Origin: Collinsella aerofaciens
GTDB taxonomy: Bacteria > Actinomycetota > Coriobacteriia > Coriobacteriales > Coriobacteriaceae
Direction of reading: 5' to 3'
Assembly: GCA_021639365.1 (NCBI GenBank)
Contig: JAJXHK010000016.1
Span: 1 to 41,614, forward strand
DNA: 41,614 nucleotides
Shown here: positions 27,247 through 34,880 of the stretch, in pieces
Layout of the letters: each line of letters opens with the position of its first letter
Position numbering within the stretch: the first letter of the stretch is position 1
Position numbers and translations under genes: made by a program
The notes under the pieces: model-generated
Seen by the model: the letters and a program-made list of their open reading frames with translations, nothing else
What the model was told of the DNA's origin: nothing
Databases searched by the model: none

Positions 27247-27328
27247 GCGCGCGGCAGATTTCTTGATGCTATGGTTGTGCCGGCGGGGCTAACTGCTCCG
27301 CTGGCCTTTTTTAAAGGAGTGTTGAAGC

Positions 27329-28381
27329 GTGAAAACGGGTATTTCGATTTATCTTTCCAGCCCTCTGCAGGATATTGAGTGGACAATTGAGCGTGGTGCC
27401 GCGGCGGGTGCGCGCTATGCATTCACCTCGCTGCATATTCCCGAGGATGGGGGAGCGGCGTATACCGATAAGGTCCGTCATGTGCTGTCGCTGCTTTCCG
27501 CCCGCGGCATTGCGCTCATTGCCGATGTGGGGCCGCGCACGTGCGATTTGCTCGGGCTTGAGCGCATCGAGGACCTGCGCGATCTGGGGTTGGAATACCT
27601 TCGTTTGGACTATGGCTTTAGCGCCCAGCGGGTCGCGGAGCTGTCCGGTGTATTTCGCATTGTGGTCAATGCATCGACGGTGAGTTCTGATGAAATCGCA
27701 TCGTGGCGTGAGGCCGGTGCCGATGTGACTCGTTTTGCTGCCTGCCACAATTTTTACCCCAAGCCTTATACCGGTTTAGCTCTGGAGGACATTGCTCGGG
27801 TGAATCTTCGTCTTGCGGCGCTTGGATTCGAAATCATGGCTTTTGTGCCGGGCGATGCCAACGTTCGCGGGCCGGTATTCGAGGGACTGCCGACGGTCGA
27901 GGCGCAGCGCGGTCGCGCGTCAAAGGTTGCCCTCAACATGCTTGAGCTTGCACATGGCGCCGATTGCGACATTGTGTTGGTCGGCGACCCCGATCTTTCC
28001 GATGCGGGCTGGGCGCAGTTTGCTCAAGTTTCCGCCGGATACGTGGACCTGCAATGCGAGCTTGAGCCCGGTTATGCCTATGTGCGCGGGCAGATTCATC
28101 ACGACCGGCCCGACTCGAGTGTCCTCATCTTTAGGTCTCAGGAGTCACGTACGAAGCTTAAGCCGGATTCCGTGCCGACGGATGCCGGAGCCGGCCTGCC
28201 GCGAAAGACGGGGTCGATCGCTGTGAGCAATAGCGGCTATGGGCGCTACGAAGGCGAGCTTGAGATTGCGCGGGTCGATCTTCCCGGTGACGAGCGCATG
28301 AACGTTGCGGGTCATATCACGCCCGAGGCAATGGAGCTGCTGCCGTTCGTCAAACGCGGATTCGGGGTACGGTTCGTTTAG
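27329..28381 (+). CDS. mupG: 6-phospho-N-acetylmuramidase (DUF871 family)
   Basis: The 350-residue protein belongs to the DUF871 family, whose studied member MupG splits MurNAc-6-P-GlcNAc made by PTS uptake. It begins KTGISIYLSSPLQDI and shows ALIADVGPRTCDLLG, the LRLDYGFSAQRVAEL strand, ACHNFYPKPYTGLAL and MAFVPGDANVRGPVFEGLPT, hallmarks of this TIM-barrel family, then a C-terminal cyclophilin-like domain from about residue 235. The start is GTG 27329 with AAAGGAG 9 bases before. It completes the path: import as phosphorylated disaccharide, MupG cleavage, MurQ etherase. It lies 117 bases from murP and ends the cluster. Confidence 0.9.
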   Translation: MKTGISIYLSSPLQDIEWTIERGAAAGARYAFTSLHIPEDGGAAYTDKVRHVLSLLSARGIALIADVGPRTCDLLGLERIEDLRDLGLEYLRLDYGFSAQRVAELSGVFRIVVNASTVSSDEIASWREAGADVTRFAACHNFYPKPYTGLALEDIARVNLRLAALGFEIMAFVPGDANVRGPVFEGLPTVEAQRGRASKVALNMLELAHGADCDIVLVGDPDLSDAGWAQFAQVSAGYVDLQCELEPGYAYVRGQIHHDRPDSSVLIFRSQESRTKLKPDSVPTDAGAGLPRKTGSIAVSNSGYGRYEGELEIARVDLPGDERMNVAGHITPEAMELLPFVKRGFGVRFV

Positions 28382-28473
28382 CGTGTGACCCGTGGGCTAC
28401 AATTGGCCCATCATGCGAAGGCGCCTCGTGTGGCGTGTGCCTGCGTTGGCCGATCTATATTCGGAGGATTCCC

Positions 28474-28833
28474 ATGACCGTACTGTTTGTTGAATATCCC
28501 AAGTGCTCGACCTGTAAGAAGGCCAAGGCATGGCTGGACGAACACGGGGTAGAGTATATCGACCGCGATATCGTTTTGGACAATCCCACGGCTGATGAGC
28601 TTGCGACCTGGATTGCTCGTTCGGGGCTGCCGGTGCGGCGCTTCTTTAATTCGTCGGGCATGAAATATCGAGAGCTGGGCCTGAAGGCGCGTCTGGATGC
28701 GGGCATGACGGATCGGGAGTGCTACGAGCTGCTGGCGACCGACGGCATGCTGGTCAAGCGTCCGCTGTTGGTGGGCGACGACTTTGCGATTCCCGGCTTT
28801 AGGGAAGCGGCTTGGGCCGAGGCGTTGCTGTAG
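28474..28833 (+). CDS. ArsC/Spx/MgsR family thioredoxin-fold protein
   Basis: This 119-residue protein from ATG 28474 (CGGAGGA upstream) has the ArsC-like thioredoxin fold with CSTCKKAKAWL near the start (redox Cys pair CxxC), then GLPVRRFFNSSG and VKRPLLVGDDF, typical of the arsenate reductase-like YffB/Spx group. The CxxC and the RPLLV segment suggest a glutaredoxin-like reductase or redox regulator. No arsenic genes are nearby, so arsenate reduction is unproven. A TACAAT at 28398-28403 is a possible -10. Confidence 0.85.
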   Translation: MTVLFVEYPKCSTCKKAKAWLDEHGVEYIDRDIVLDNPTADELATWIARSGLPVRRFFNSSGMKYRELGLKARLDAGMTDRECYELLATDGMLVKRPLLVGDDFAIPGFREAAWAEALL

Positions 28834-28905
28834 CGGCTGCGGAAAGCGCGACCCGTTTTGAGCGCTCAGGGTGGGACGTGTTTTCCATCGGCGGGCTCGC
28901 TCGGC

Positions 28906-29316
28906 TCAATCCTCGAGCTGTGCCCATTCGTGCGGATCGTAGACCTTTACGTGCTTGTTGGGCTTGCCGCTCCAGTACTCCTCGTCCATAAAGGGCAGAT
29001 ATGCCTGAACGCCGGGGCAGATAAAGGGGATCCGCTGCTGTTGCAGTCGCTCGCGCTGGCGCTGCTCCAGGTGCGCCTCGGATATGACGGTCGGCATACC
29101 GGACAGCTCGACGAGGCTTGCCTGGATTCGCTTAAGGTCGGGGAGTCCCGCGTGCCATGACATCCGCATGATCAAAAAGGATGCACGGCGGTATTTTGCC
29201 TGCATCACCGTGATGGCGGGGCGCAGAGTGGGATGGATTTTGTCCCGTTCGGGCCAAAGGTCAGCAGTGATCTCGAGGCCCAGGGTCTCCCATAGGTAAT
29301 CAAGCTCTTCGTCCAT
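28906..29316 (-). CDS. Hypothetical protein, 136 residues
   Basis: The protein starts at ATG 29316 behind CGAGGCGCC. It is soluble and acidic with a helix-rich N-terminus. The C-terminal half, PTVISEAHLEQRQRERL then RIPFICPGVQAYLPFM, resembles the part after the DNA-binding domain in some MarR-like proteins of Gram-positives (RQRKRL..VPFI.PG.QLYLP). Here there is no preceding HTH, so it may be a stand-alone relative. Function unknown. It converges with the ArsC-like gene. Confidence 0.65.
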   Translation of the reverse strand: MDEELDYLWETLGLEITADLWPERDKIHPTLRPAITVMQAKYRRASFLIMRMSWHAGLPDLKRIQASLVELSGMPTVISEAHLEQRQRERLQQQRIPFICPGVQAYLPFMDEEYWSGKPNKHVKVYDPHEWAQLED

Positions 29317-29509
29317 GGCGCCTCGATATCTACGTGATCATTGATACTTCGATTGTGTTGCCTGGTGCTATCGTTTTCGCGGTAGAATCTGCCAACGGTT
29401 GACGGCTACCGCTCGCGGCGTTTTGCCCTTCGTGTGCAGCGGTCGACTTCACAGGTCCTTCACGTGTTGGCCGTATTTGACTGAATTTCAAAAAAGTCAA
29501 AATTGGGGC

Positions 29510-29538
29510 TTGCGTCACGGCCGGACTTCCCGTATATT
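29510..29538 (+). promoter_or_regulatory. tRNA operon promoter
   Basis: TTGCGT (29510-29515) and TATATT (29533-29538) with a 17-bp spacer; transcription would start near 29545, about 38 bases before tRNA-Gln. An AT-rich dyad TTGACT..AGTCAA lies just upstream (about 29477-29499). The remaining DNA between 29317 and 29476 holds a second possible -10 (TAGAAT near 29382) but no gene that I see. Confidence 0.65.
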
Positions 29539-29582
29539 TCTTTCTTGCGCAAAGGCACAGCCGAGCGCAGCGATGCAGTCAT

Positions 29583-29656
29583 TGGGATGTCGTCTAATGG
29601 CAGGACAGCGGATTCTGGTTCCGTCAATGGGGGTTCGACTCCCTCCATCCCAGCCA
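29583..29656 (+). tRNA. tRNA-Gln (anticodon CTG)
   Basis: A 74-nt cloverleaf: acceptor TGGGATG/CATCCCA, D-arm with AATGGC loop, anticodon stem GCGGA/TCCGT with loop TTCTGGT giving anticodon CTG at 29615-29617, T-arm with TTCGACT loop, discriminator G and an encoded CCA. Confidence 0.95.
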
Positions 29657-29673
29657 TTGCATTTGCTACATAT

Positions 29674-29750
29674 GGCCCGTTCGTCTAGCGGTTTAGGACG
29701 CCGCCCTCTCAAGGCGGAGATCACCAGTTCGAATCTGGTACGGGCTACCA
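29674..29750 (+). tRNA. tRNA-Glu (anticodon CTC)
   Basis: A 77-nt cloverleaf: acceptor GGCCCGT/ACGGGCT, anticodon stem CCGCC/GGCGG with loop CTCTCAA giving anticodon CTC at 29708-29710, T-arm CCAG-TTCGAAT-CTGG, discriminator A and an encoded CCA. It is 17 bases after tRNA-Gln and co-transcribed. Confidence 0.95.
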
Positions 29751-29760
29751 AAATTGAACG

Positions 29761-29788
29761 CCCGGGCCTCGTAAGAGACCCGGGTTTT
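29761..29788 (+). terminator. Terminator of the tRNA operon
   Basis: CCCGGGCCTC and GAGACCCGGG pair (one mismatch) around GTAA, followed by TTTT. Confidence 0.85.
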
Positions 29789-29847
29789 GTGTATTGACCG
29801 ATATTTAAGGCGCGCGTTGAGTCTGCCGCCCGGACCGAGGAGTTGTC

Positions 29848-30765
29848 ATGGACCTGCCTATCAGCTTGGAAGACATCACGTATGCCGAGAACTATCTGGC
29901 GCAGGGCGACCTGGCTACGGCGACGCCGCTGCTTGAGCGTCTGGTGGAGCTCGCTGAGGAGTATATCGACGCTGAGTGCAAGACGGAGGAGAAGCGCCAG
30001 TACTTTAGCTTCGACAGCAAGTTTGAGCGCCTGGCCTATCGCCGCGTGGAGAAGGATCCGCGCGAGCTGGTGCAGGTCGAGGTTCCCTTTGACCGCCTGT
30101 ATTCCGACATGGCGTTTGCCTACATTCGCCAGCAGGATTATGTGAGTGCTCGCAATGCCCTGATGCAGGCCGTACGCTGGGATCCCATGAACTGTAACTA
30201 TCGCTTGGACTTGGCCGAGCTGTTCCGCGCGCTCGAGGACAAGCAGGAGTGGGCATCGCTCTCGTTCTCGGTGCTGGAGCGCGCGAGCGACGGTAAGTGC
30301 GCCGCACGCGCCTACACCAACTTGGGTCAGTACTTCTTGGAGCCCGAGACCGAGAACATTTCGGCAGCCGTGGGCTGCGCGCGTCTGGCGCTGCGCCTGG
30401 CGCCCAATGATGCGCATACGACGCGCCTGCTCAACAAGATCCATACCACCTATCCGGATGCCGCGGACGAGAGTGACGACCATGTGATGGGTGAGCTCGC
30501 CCTGCAGGGCGTGCCGACCTCGCCTTCGGCCGAGATCGCCATCTGCTTGATCATGTGCGCGACCGATGCTGCAAGCGACGGCGACAAGCAGGAGGCTACG
30601 CGTCTGACGGTCCGTGCCCGCGACCTGGTGGGCGAGGAGGCGTGCGCGGCGATTATCAAGCTGGTGCGCGAGAGCGATGCCGAGCTCAACGCCGAGCGCA
30701 AAGCAAAGCGCGAGGCGGCGGGCTCAAACGCCGAAGGTGCCGAGGAGGCCGGCGATGCCCAGTAA
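29848..30765 (+). CDS. TPR-like protein of unknown function, upstream of smpB
   Basis: The 305-residue soluble protein is almost all helical, with TPR-type repeats: residues 6-40 (ITYAENYLAQGDLATATPLL), 85-115 (MAFAYIRQQDYVSARNALMQA) and 150-195 (ARAYTNLGQYFLEP, CARLALRLAPNDA). The last 35 residues are charged and Ala-rich. GAGGAG lies before ATG 29848. The end overlaps smpB by 11 bases, so it is co-translated with the trans-translation factor. TPR proteins bind partners; whether it interacts with ribosome rescue is speculation from context. Confidence 0.8.
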   Translation: MDLPISLEDITYAENYLAQGDLATATPLLERLVELAEEYIDAECKTEEKRQYFSFDSKFERLAYRRVEKDPRELVQVEVPFDRLYSDMAFAYIRQQDYVSARNALMQAVRWDPMNCNYRLDLAELFRALEDKQEWASLSFSVLERASDGKCAARAYTNLGQYFLEPETENISAAVGCARLALRLAPNDAHTTRLLNKIHTTYPDAADESDDHVMGELALQGVPTSPSAEIAICLIMCATDAASDGDKQEATRLTVRARDLVGEEACAAIIKLVRESDAELNAERKAKREAAGSNAEGAEEAGDAQ

Positions 30766-31225
30766 GCGCGAGCGCAAGCTCATCTCCAAGAATCGCTCGG
30801 CTCATCACGAGTACTTTATCGATGAGACCTTTGAGTGCGGCATTGAGCTGAGCGGTACCGAGGTCAAGTCGATTCGCGAGCGCGCGTGCCAGATTACCGA
30901 CACCTTTGCGCTGATTCGTGGCGGTGAGTGCTGGCTCGTCGGTCTGCATATCCACCCTTATAGCCATGGTGGCGTGTGGAATCGCGATCCCGACCGTCGG
31001 CGCCGTCTGCTGCTGCACCGCAAGGAGATCGACTTTCTTGACGGCAAACTTCGCAACCGTGGTTATGCGCTGGTTCCGTTGGAGCTCTACTTTAATACCG
31101 ACGGTCGCGTAAAACTGCTGCTGGGTCTGGGTCGCGGCAAGAAGCTCTACGACAAGCGCGAGGACATGGCCAAGCGTGATGTCCAACGCGAGATCGACCG
31201 CGCCCTCAAGGAACGCAACCGCTGA
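30755..31225 (+). CDS. smpB: SsrA-binding protein SmpB
   Basis: SmpB delivers tmRNA to stalled ribosomes. From ATG 30755 (GGAGGCC upstream, inside the TPR gene) the protein is 156 residues, the usual length. It shows NRSAHHEYFIDETFECGIEL, then SGTEVKSIRERACQI, the HIHPYSHGGVWNRDPDRRRR segment and the basic tail GLGRGKKLYDKREDMAKRD. No ssrA gene is present in the window. A large palindromic element follows 12 bases after the stop. Confidence 0.97.
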   Translation: MPSKRERKLISKNRSAHHEYFIDETFECGIELSGTEVKSIRERACQITDTFALIRGGECWLVGLHIHPYSHGGVWNRDPDRRRRLLLHRKEIDFLDGKLRNRGYALVPLELYFNTDGRVKLLLGLGRGKKLYDKREDMAKRDVQREIDRALKERNR

Positions 31226-31237
31226 CCGTCCTTCATA

Positions 31238-31304
31238 AGTTGCGGTGGAATACGGACTGTTTTGCCTGTTTGAAGGGCTATTCAGTCCCTATTTCACCGC
31301 AACT
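31238..31304. repeat. 67-bp palindromic element after smpB
   Basis: The 22-base arms AGTTGCGGTGGAATACGGAC(TG) and the complement of 31283-31304 agree at 20 of 22 positions, around a 23-base loop. No T-run follows the right arm, so it is not a plain terminator; it looks like a dispersed extragenic palindrome. Confidence 0.7.
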
Positions 31305-31347
31305 GCGGGCGTCTCATCTTTCTTACTGTTCTGACACATATGTCTCA

Positions 31348-31380
31348 AAGGCGGCGTCCGTTATGGGTGTCGCCTTTTTT
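31348..31380 (+). terminator. Terminator downstream of smpB
   Basis: AAGGCGGCG pairs with TGTCGCCTT (two G-U) and runs into TTTTTT. It separates smpB from the flavin reductase gene. Confidence 0.8.
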
Positions 31381-31431
31381 GTGGGTACATACATCCATGA
31401 GGTTCCAATCCGAGTTAGGGGAGTGATCGTT

Positions 31432-31935
31432 ATGGACAAAACTGCGTTCTTTACCATGCCGAGCGGCCTGTACGTGGTGAGCTCCGCGGCAGACGGGCTG
31501 CGTGCCGGCTGCGTTATCAACACAGCGGTGCAGGTGACGTCCATGCCGCCGCGTATTTCGGTTGCCGTGAACAAGGACAACGTCACCTCGGGCGTCATCG
31601 CATCGGCCAAAGCGTTCGCGCTGACCGTGATCGATCAGACCGCCGACATGCTCTACATCGGCAACTTTGGGTTCCGCACCAGCAGCGATTATGACAAGTT
31701 TGCCAAATACGAGACCCGCGAGACGGCTCTGGGCATGCCCTATGTGCCCGAGCACGCGACGGCCCTGTTTAGCTGCCGTTTGATCGACACTGTGGATGTG
31801 GGCACGCATCTACTGTTTATTGGCGAGGTCGAGGATGCCGAGCGCCTGAGCGACGAGACGCCGCTCACCTACGATTACTACCATAAGGTCCTGAAGGGCA
31901 AGACGCCTCCGAAGGCGTCCTCGTATCAAGGCTAG
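31432..31935 (+). CDS. Flavin reductase-like FMN-binding protein (Hrb/rubredoxin-partner type)
   Basis: The 167-residue protein starts at ATG 31432 with GGGGAG 8 bases before. Segments FTMPSGLYVVSS, GCVINTAVQVTSMPPRISVA, NKDNVTSGVI, IGNFGFRTSSDYDKF and TYDYYHKVLKGKTPPKA are typical of the flavin reductase domain found in high-molecular-weight rubredoxins of anaerobes, where it takes electrons from NAD(P)H and hands them to a fused rubredoxin. Here the rubredoxin is a separate gene 88 bases downstream. It probably serves oxygen, peroxide or NO reduction with a diiron flavoprotein encoded elsewhere. Confidence 0.85.
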   Translation: MDKTAFFTMPSGLYVVSSAADGLRAGCVINTAVQVTSMPPRISVAVNKDNVTSGVIASAKAFALTVIDQTADMLYIGNFGFRTSSDYDKFAKYETRETALGMPYVPEHATALFSCRLIDTVDVGTHLLFIGEVEDAERLSDETPLTYDYYHKVLKGKTPPKASSYQG

Positions 31936-31952
31936 AAATGTTTTAAAAATAC

Positions 31953-31980
31953 TTGCATTATATTATTGAGAATATATACT
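31953..31980 (+). promoter_or_regulatory. Rubredoxin promoter with internal dyad
   Basis: TTGCAT (31953-31958) and TATACT (31975-31980) with a 16-bp spacer in a marked AT-rich island. The spacer is filled by TATATT-N6-AATATA (31959-31976), a dyad that resembles the sites of Fur/PerR-type regulators, though the match to a consensus is only partial. Confidence 0.6.
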
Positions 31981-32023
31981 AATAAGTAAGTACACCAGCA
32001 GTCACGTTCGAGAGGAGAACATC

Positions 32024-32167
32024 ATGGCTGAGGAGAAGAAGACGTATAAGTTCGTGTGCATCGTTTGCGGTTACGAGGTTGAGGTCGACACGCCCGAGCT
32101 GCCCGAGGATTACGTGTGCCCGGTCTGCGGCGTCGGTCCCGATCAGTTTGAGCTCGTCGAGGAGTAG
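32024..32167 (+). CDS. Rubredoxin
   Basis: This 47-residue protein begins at ATG 32024 with AGAGGAG upstream. It carries the two iron-binding knuckles CIVCGY (C12, C15) and CPVCGVGPDQF (C32, C35), which hold one Fe in a Cys4 site. The C-terminus ends acidic (ELVEE). Length is slightly short of the usual 52-54 because the middle loop is reduced. It is an electron carrier in the cytoplasm and most likely the partner of the adjacent flavin reductase. Confidence 0.93.
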   Translation: MAEEKKTYKFVCIVCGYEVEVDTPELPEDYVCPVCGVGPDQFELVEE

Positions 32168-32209
32168 CTCGTCGGCACGCGGCTCACGGCAACACATAGC
32201 TCTGTCCAA

Positions 32210-32244
32210 GGGTCCCGGTCGGATATCCCGGCCGGGACCCTTTT
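32210..32244 (+). terminator. Terminator of the rubredoxin gene
   Basis: GGGTCCCGGTCGG pairs with CCGGCCGGGACCC (13 bp, one G-U) around ATATC, followed by TTTT. Confidence 0.9.
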
Positions 32245-32272
32245 CCTCCGCCCCCAAGGGATCACGGTTGCT

Positions 32273-32312
32273 GTTGGCCGATCCTGTCTGTTGTGAGATC
32301 GGCCGACCTTTT
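32273..32312. terminator. Second hairpin downstream of rubredoxin
   Basis: GTTGGCCGATC and GATCGGCCGAC pair (11 bp, one G-U) around 13 bases, followed by CTTTTG. It directly abuts the first 80-bp repeat unit. Confidence 0.45.
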
Positions 32313-32613
32313 GTCTCAATCTGTAACATCTAACGGTGGAAATTGGGTCCACTTGTTACAGATTGAGACAAACGGAGCTGTCCCTCGGAATGATTTCGAT
32401 CTGTAACATCTAGAAGTGGAAATTGGGCCCACTTGTTACATATCGAGACAAACCAAAACCGTCCGGCAAAAGATCTCAATCAGTAACATCTAACAGTGAA
32501 AACGGGGTCTACGTGTTACAGATTGAGATAAACGGAGCTGTCCTTCGGAATGATCTCGACCTGTAACATCTAGACATCAAAAGCGGGTCTAGATGTTACA
32601 GATCGAGACGTTT
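32310..32613. repeat. Four tandem palindromic units with exact 80-bp period
   Basis: The core (C[TA]GTAACATC) starts at 32321, 32401, 32481 and 32561. Each unit is a hairpin of about 62 nt: left arm TTTGTCTCAATCTGTAACA, right arm its complement, with minor variation between units (unit 1 arms are perfect over 19 bp). The inner loop holds a further short stem whose sequence changes in both arms together (GTGGA/TCCAC, AGTGG/CCACT, TCTAGAC/GTCTAGA), around a conserved AAATTGGG-like centre. Linkers alternate, so units 1-2 and 3-4 form a 160-bp higher-order repeat. Two more units lie at 34881-35019. There is no open frame. Confidence 0.9.
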
Positions 32614-32636
32614 GCCTGGGTAGGTGCCCCGTCCCA

Positions 32637-33893
32637 TTACATCCCTGTCAACAACACGACATCGAGAATCGTCACGATGGCACCGATCCCTACAAGCAGC
32701 GCGTTGAGTGGACGCGAGTTGGCGAATTTGCCCATGACGCGGGGTGAACTGGTGAGCCGTATGAGCACAAAGACCGTAATCGGCAGTTGAAGCGACAGCA
32801 GTGCCTGACTCCAGATGAGACCTCCAAAAGGATTTGGGACGACCAAGCACGCCGTCACTGCGCCGACGAAACAGGCCGCCACCCCGATCGAGGAATGTCG
32901 GTCGTGGATATCGTATTCCTCGTCGAACATGCCCGCAGTGATGGTTCCCGCCGCCATGCCCGCTGTCACGCTGCTCGATAGTCCCGCGAACAGCAGCGCT
33001 ACCGCAAAGATGGTCGAGCTCGCCGGGCCCAGAATGGGGGAGAGCGTGGCCGCTGCGACGGCGAGGTCGTCTACGACCATGCCGTGCGCAAAGAAGGTCG
33101 TTGCGGCCAGGATGACCATGGCCGAGTTGATTGCCCAGCCCACGCCCATCGAAAAGAGCGTGTCGAAGAGCTCGTAGCGCAGACGTTCTTCGATAACCTG
33201 CTCGCCTTGGCCTTCGAAGTGCATGGATTGGATGACCTCGGAGTGCAGAAAAAGGTTGTGTGGCATAACGACCGCACCCAGGACACTCACGATAATCGCG
33301 GCAGAGCCAGTGGGCATACTGGGCGTGATCCAGCTTGCGGCGGCTTGCGGCCAGTCGACCTTGACTAGTGCAAGCTCGGCCAAAAACGAGAGTCCTACCA
33401 CGCCTACGAAGGCGATGATCCAGCGTTCGGCATGCTTGTAGGAGTTCGTCATGAGCATCGCCATCGATACTGCCGCCACGATGACGCAGCCCGCACGCAC
33501 GGGCAGCCCAAAGAGCATTTGAAGGGCAATCGCGCCGCCCAGGACCTCGGCCATGGCGGTGGCGATGGTCGCGAGATAGGCACTGGCGAGCACCGTGCGC
33601 CCGACGAAGCGGGGGAGGTAACGTGTCGTGGCCTCGGCAAGGCAGGCGCCCGTGGCGATACCCAGGTGCGCCGCGTTGTGCTGCAACACGATGAGCATAA
33701 TCGTGGACAGCGTGACGATCCACAGCAGCGCGTAGCCAAACTGCGAGCCCGCGGCCATATTGGAGGCCCAGTTGCCCGGGTCGATAAAGCCGACGGTCAC
33801 GAGCAGCCCGGGGCCGATATGCCGCGCAATGTCTAGGCCTCCGTGACCACCGGTGCGCCGGGAGCCAAAGTGTTGTTTGAGATGGTTGAGCAT
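32637..33893 (-). CDS. mntH: Nramp family divalent metal (Mn2+/Fe2+) transporter
   Basis: Nramp proteins import Mn2+ or Fe2+ with protons. The 418-residue protein starts at ATG 33893 behind AGGAG (the longer frame to 33929 has no ribosome site). It has about eleven helices, the metal-binding DPGN (38-41, GFIDPGNWASNMAAG) in helix 1 and the helix 6 motif MPHNLFLHS with its Met and His. Both key motifs are intact, so metal transport is likely. No MntR or Fur site is evident. Repeats lie on its 3' side; gpmA lies upstream on the same strand, 75 bases away, and may be co-transcribed. Confidence 0.93.
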   Translation of the reverse strand: MLNHLKQHFGSRRTGGHGGLDIARHIGPGLLVTVGFIDPGNWASNMAAGSQFGYALLWIVTLSTIMLIVLQHNAAHLGIATGACLAEATTRYLPRFVGRTVLASAYLATIATAMAEVLGGAIALQMLFGLPVRAGCVIVAAVSMAMLMTNSYKHAERWIIAFVGVVGLSFLAELALVKVDWPQAAASWITPSMPTGSAAIIVSVLGAVVMPHNLFLHSEVIQSMHFEGQGEQVIEERLRYELFDTLFSMGVGWAINSAMVILAATTFFAHGMVVDDLAVAAATLSPILGPASSTIFAVALLFAGLSSSVTAGMAAGTITAGMFDEEYDIHDRHSSIGVAACFVGAVTACLVVPNPFGGLIWSQALLSLQLPITVFVLIRLTSSPRVMGKFANSRPLNALLVGIGAIVTILDVVLLTGM

Positions 33894-33968
33894 GGTGCGC
33901 TCCTGCGTATGGGCGGCGTGACGTCGCATCTAGGTCGTGCGGCGCCACGCGTCGGATTTGAGTTGGGG

Positions 33969-34742
33969 CTACTTGTGCGCTTTGCCCTGATTGGCCACGG
34001 CGTCGATCTTGGCGGCGATGGTCGCCGGATCGCCGATGTAGCGCTTGTCGAGGACATTGAAATCGGTATCGAAGGTGTAGACGAGCGGCACGCCGGTGGG
34101 GATGTTGACCTTGAGGATCTCCTCGGGCGTGAGGTGCTCGAGCTTCATGACGAGTGAGCGCAGGGAGTTGCCGTGTGCGGCGATGAGTACGCGCTTGCCG
34201 GCGAGCATCTGGGGGCGAATCTCGTCTTCGAAATAAGGCCAGGCGCGGGCGATCGTGTCCTTGAGGCACTCGGTATAGGGCAGCTGATCGGGCGCGACAT
34301 CACGGTATTGCTCCTGGGTGTGGGGATCGCGCGCGTCGTCCGGCTCGAGTGCCGGCGGGCAGACATCGAAGGAGCGACGCCAGATGAGCACCTGTTCGTC
34401 GCCGTGCTCCGCCGCGGCATCGGCCTTGTTGAGACCCTGCAACGCGCCGTAGTGGCGCTCGTTGAGCTTCCAGGATTTGATGACGGGCAGCCACTCGCGA
34501 TCCATTTGGCCGAGTACGATGTTGAGGGTGTGGATCGCGCGCTTGAGTCGCGAAGTGTAGCAGACGTCAAAGTCGAAACCGGCTTCTTTGAGGGCGCGGC
34601 CGCCCGCAGCGGCTTCTTCGCGGCCCGTGTCGGTGAGTTCTACGTCGGTCCAGCCGGTGAACAGGTTGAGCTTGTTCCACTCGGACTCTCCGTGACGGAT
34701 AAGGACGAGTTGCATCGTCTGCCGGTCTGCTTGGTGCGCCAT
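33969..34742 (-). CDS. gpmA: 2,3-bisphosphoglycerate-dependent phosphoglycerate mutase
   Basis: GpmA interconverts 3- and 2-phosphoglycerate in glycolysis. The 257-residue protein has LVLIRHGESEWNKLNLFTGW with the phosphorylated His, the E and R residues in KSWKLNERHYGALQGLNK, and the second catalytic His in LIAAHGNSLRSLVM, followed by IPTGVPLVY. ATG 34742 is preferred because AAGGAGG lies 5 bases upstream; an ATG at codon 10 is possible. Length matches the family (about 250). A promoter is seen at 34795-34823. Confidence 0.96.
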   Translation of the reverse strand: MAHQADRQTMQLVLIRHGESEWNKLNLFTGWTDVELTDTGREEAAAGGRALKEAGFDFDVCYTSRLKRAIHTLNIVLGQMDREWLPVIKSWKLNERHYGALQGLNKADAAAEHGDEQVLIWRRSFDVCPPALEPDDARDPHTQEQYRDVAPDQLPYTECLKDTIARAWPYFEDEIRPQMLAGKRVLIAAHGNSLRSLVMKLEHLTPEEILKVNIPTGVPLVYTFDTDFNVLDKRYIGDPATIAAKIDAVANQGKAHK

Positions 34743-34794
34743 AGGGGCCTCCTTGATCTGGCACGGTGTGCGTGCCGTTTGCTTGACGCCGCAA

Positions 34795-34823
34795 AGGATA
34801 CCCGTTTTAGGCTTAAAAGTTAA
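34795..34823 (-). promoter_or_regulatory. gpmA promoter
   Basis: On the minus strand TTAACT (34818-34823) and TATCCT (34795-34800) are 17 bp apart. A GGCAC..GTGCC hairpin (about 34761-34777) lies in the leader. Confidence 0.45.
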
Positions 34824-34880
34824 CCAAGACTAACAAAATTGTTGTATTGAATGGGATGTTGAAAGGGGGGCTGCGAACTG

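Noticed and set aside
28474..28833. Arsenate resistance enzyme
   Set aside because: The ArsC-like fold is shared by many redox proteins and there are no ars genes around.
29391..29471. A small RNA gene framed by GCCAAC..GTTGGC
   Set aside because: The long-range pairing is short, and neither a solid promoter nor a terminator fits it.
32310..32613. CRISPR array
   Set aside because: The repeats are hairpins of about 62 nt with conserved linkers, not short repeats with unique spacers, and no cas gene is present.
32596..34269. Second long minus-strand frame across mntH and gpmA
   Set aside because: It crosses two well-supported genes in a different frame and has Arg/His-rich random composition.
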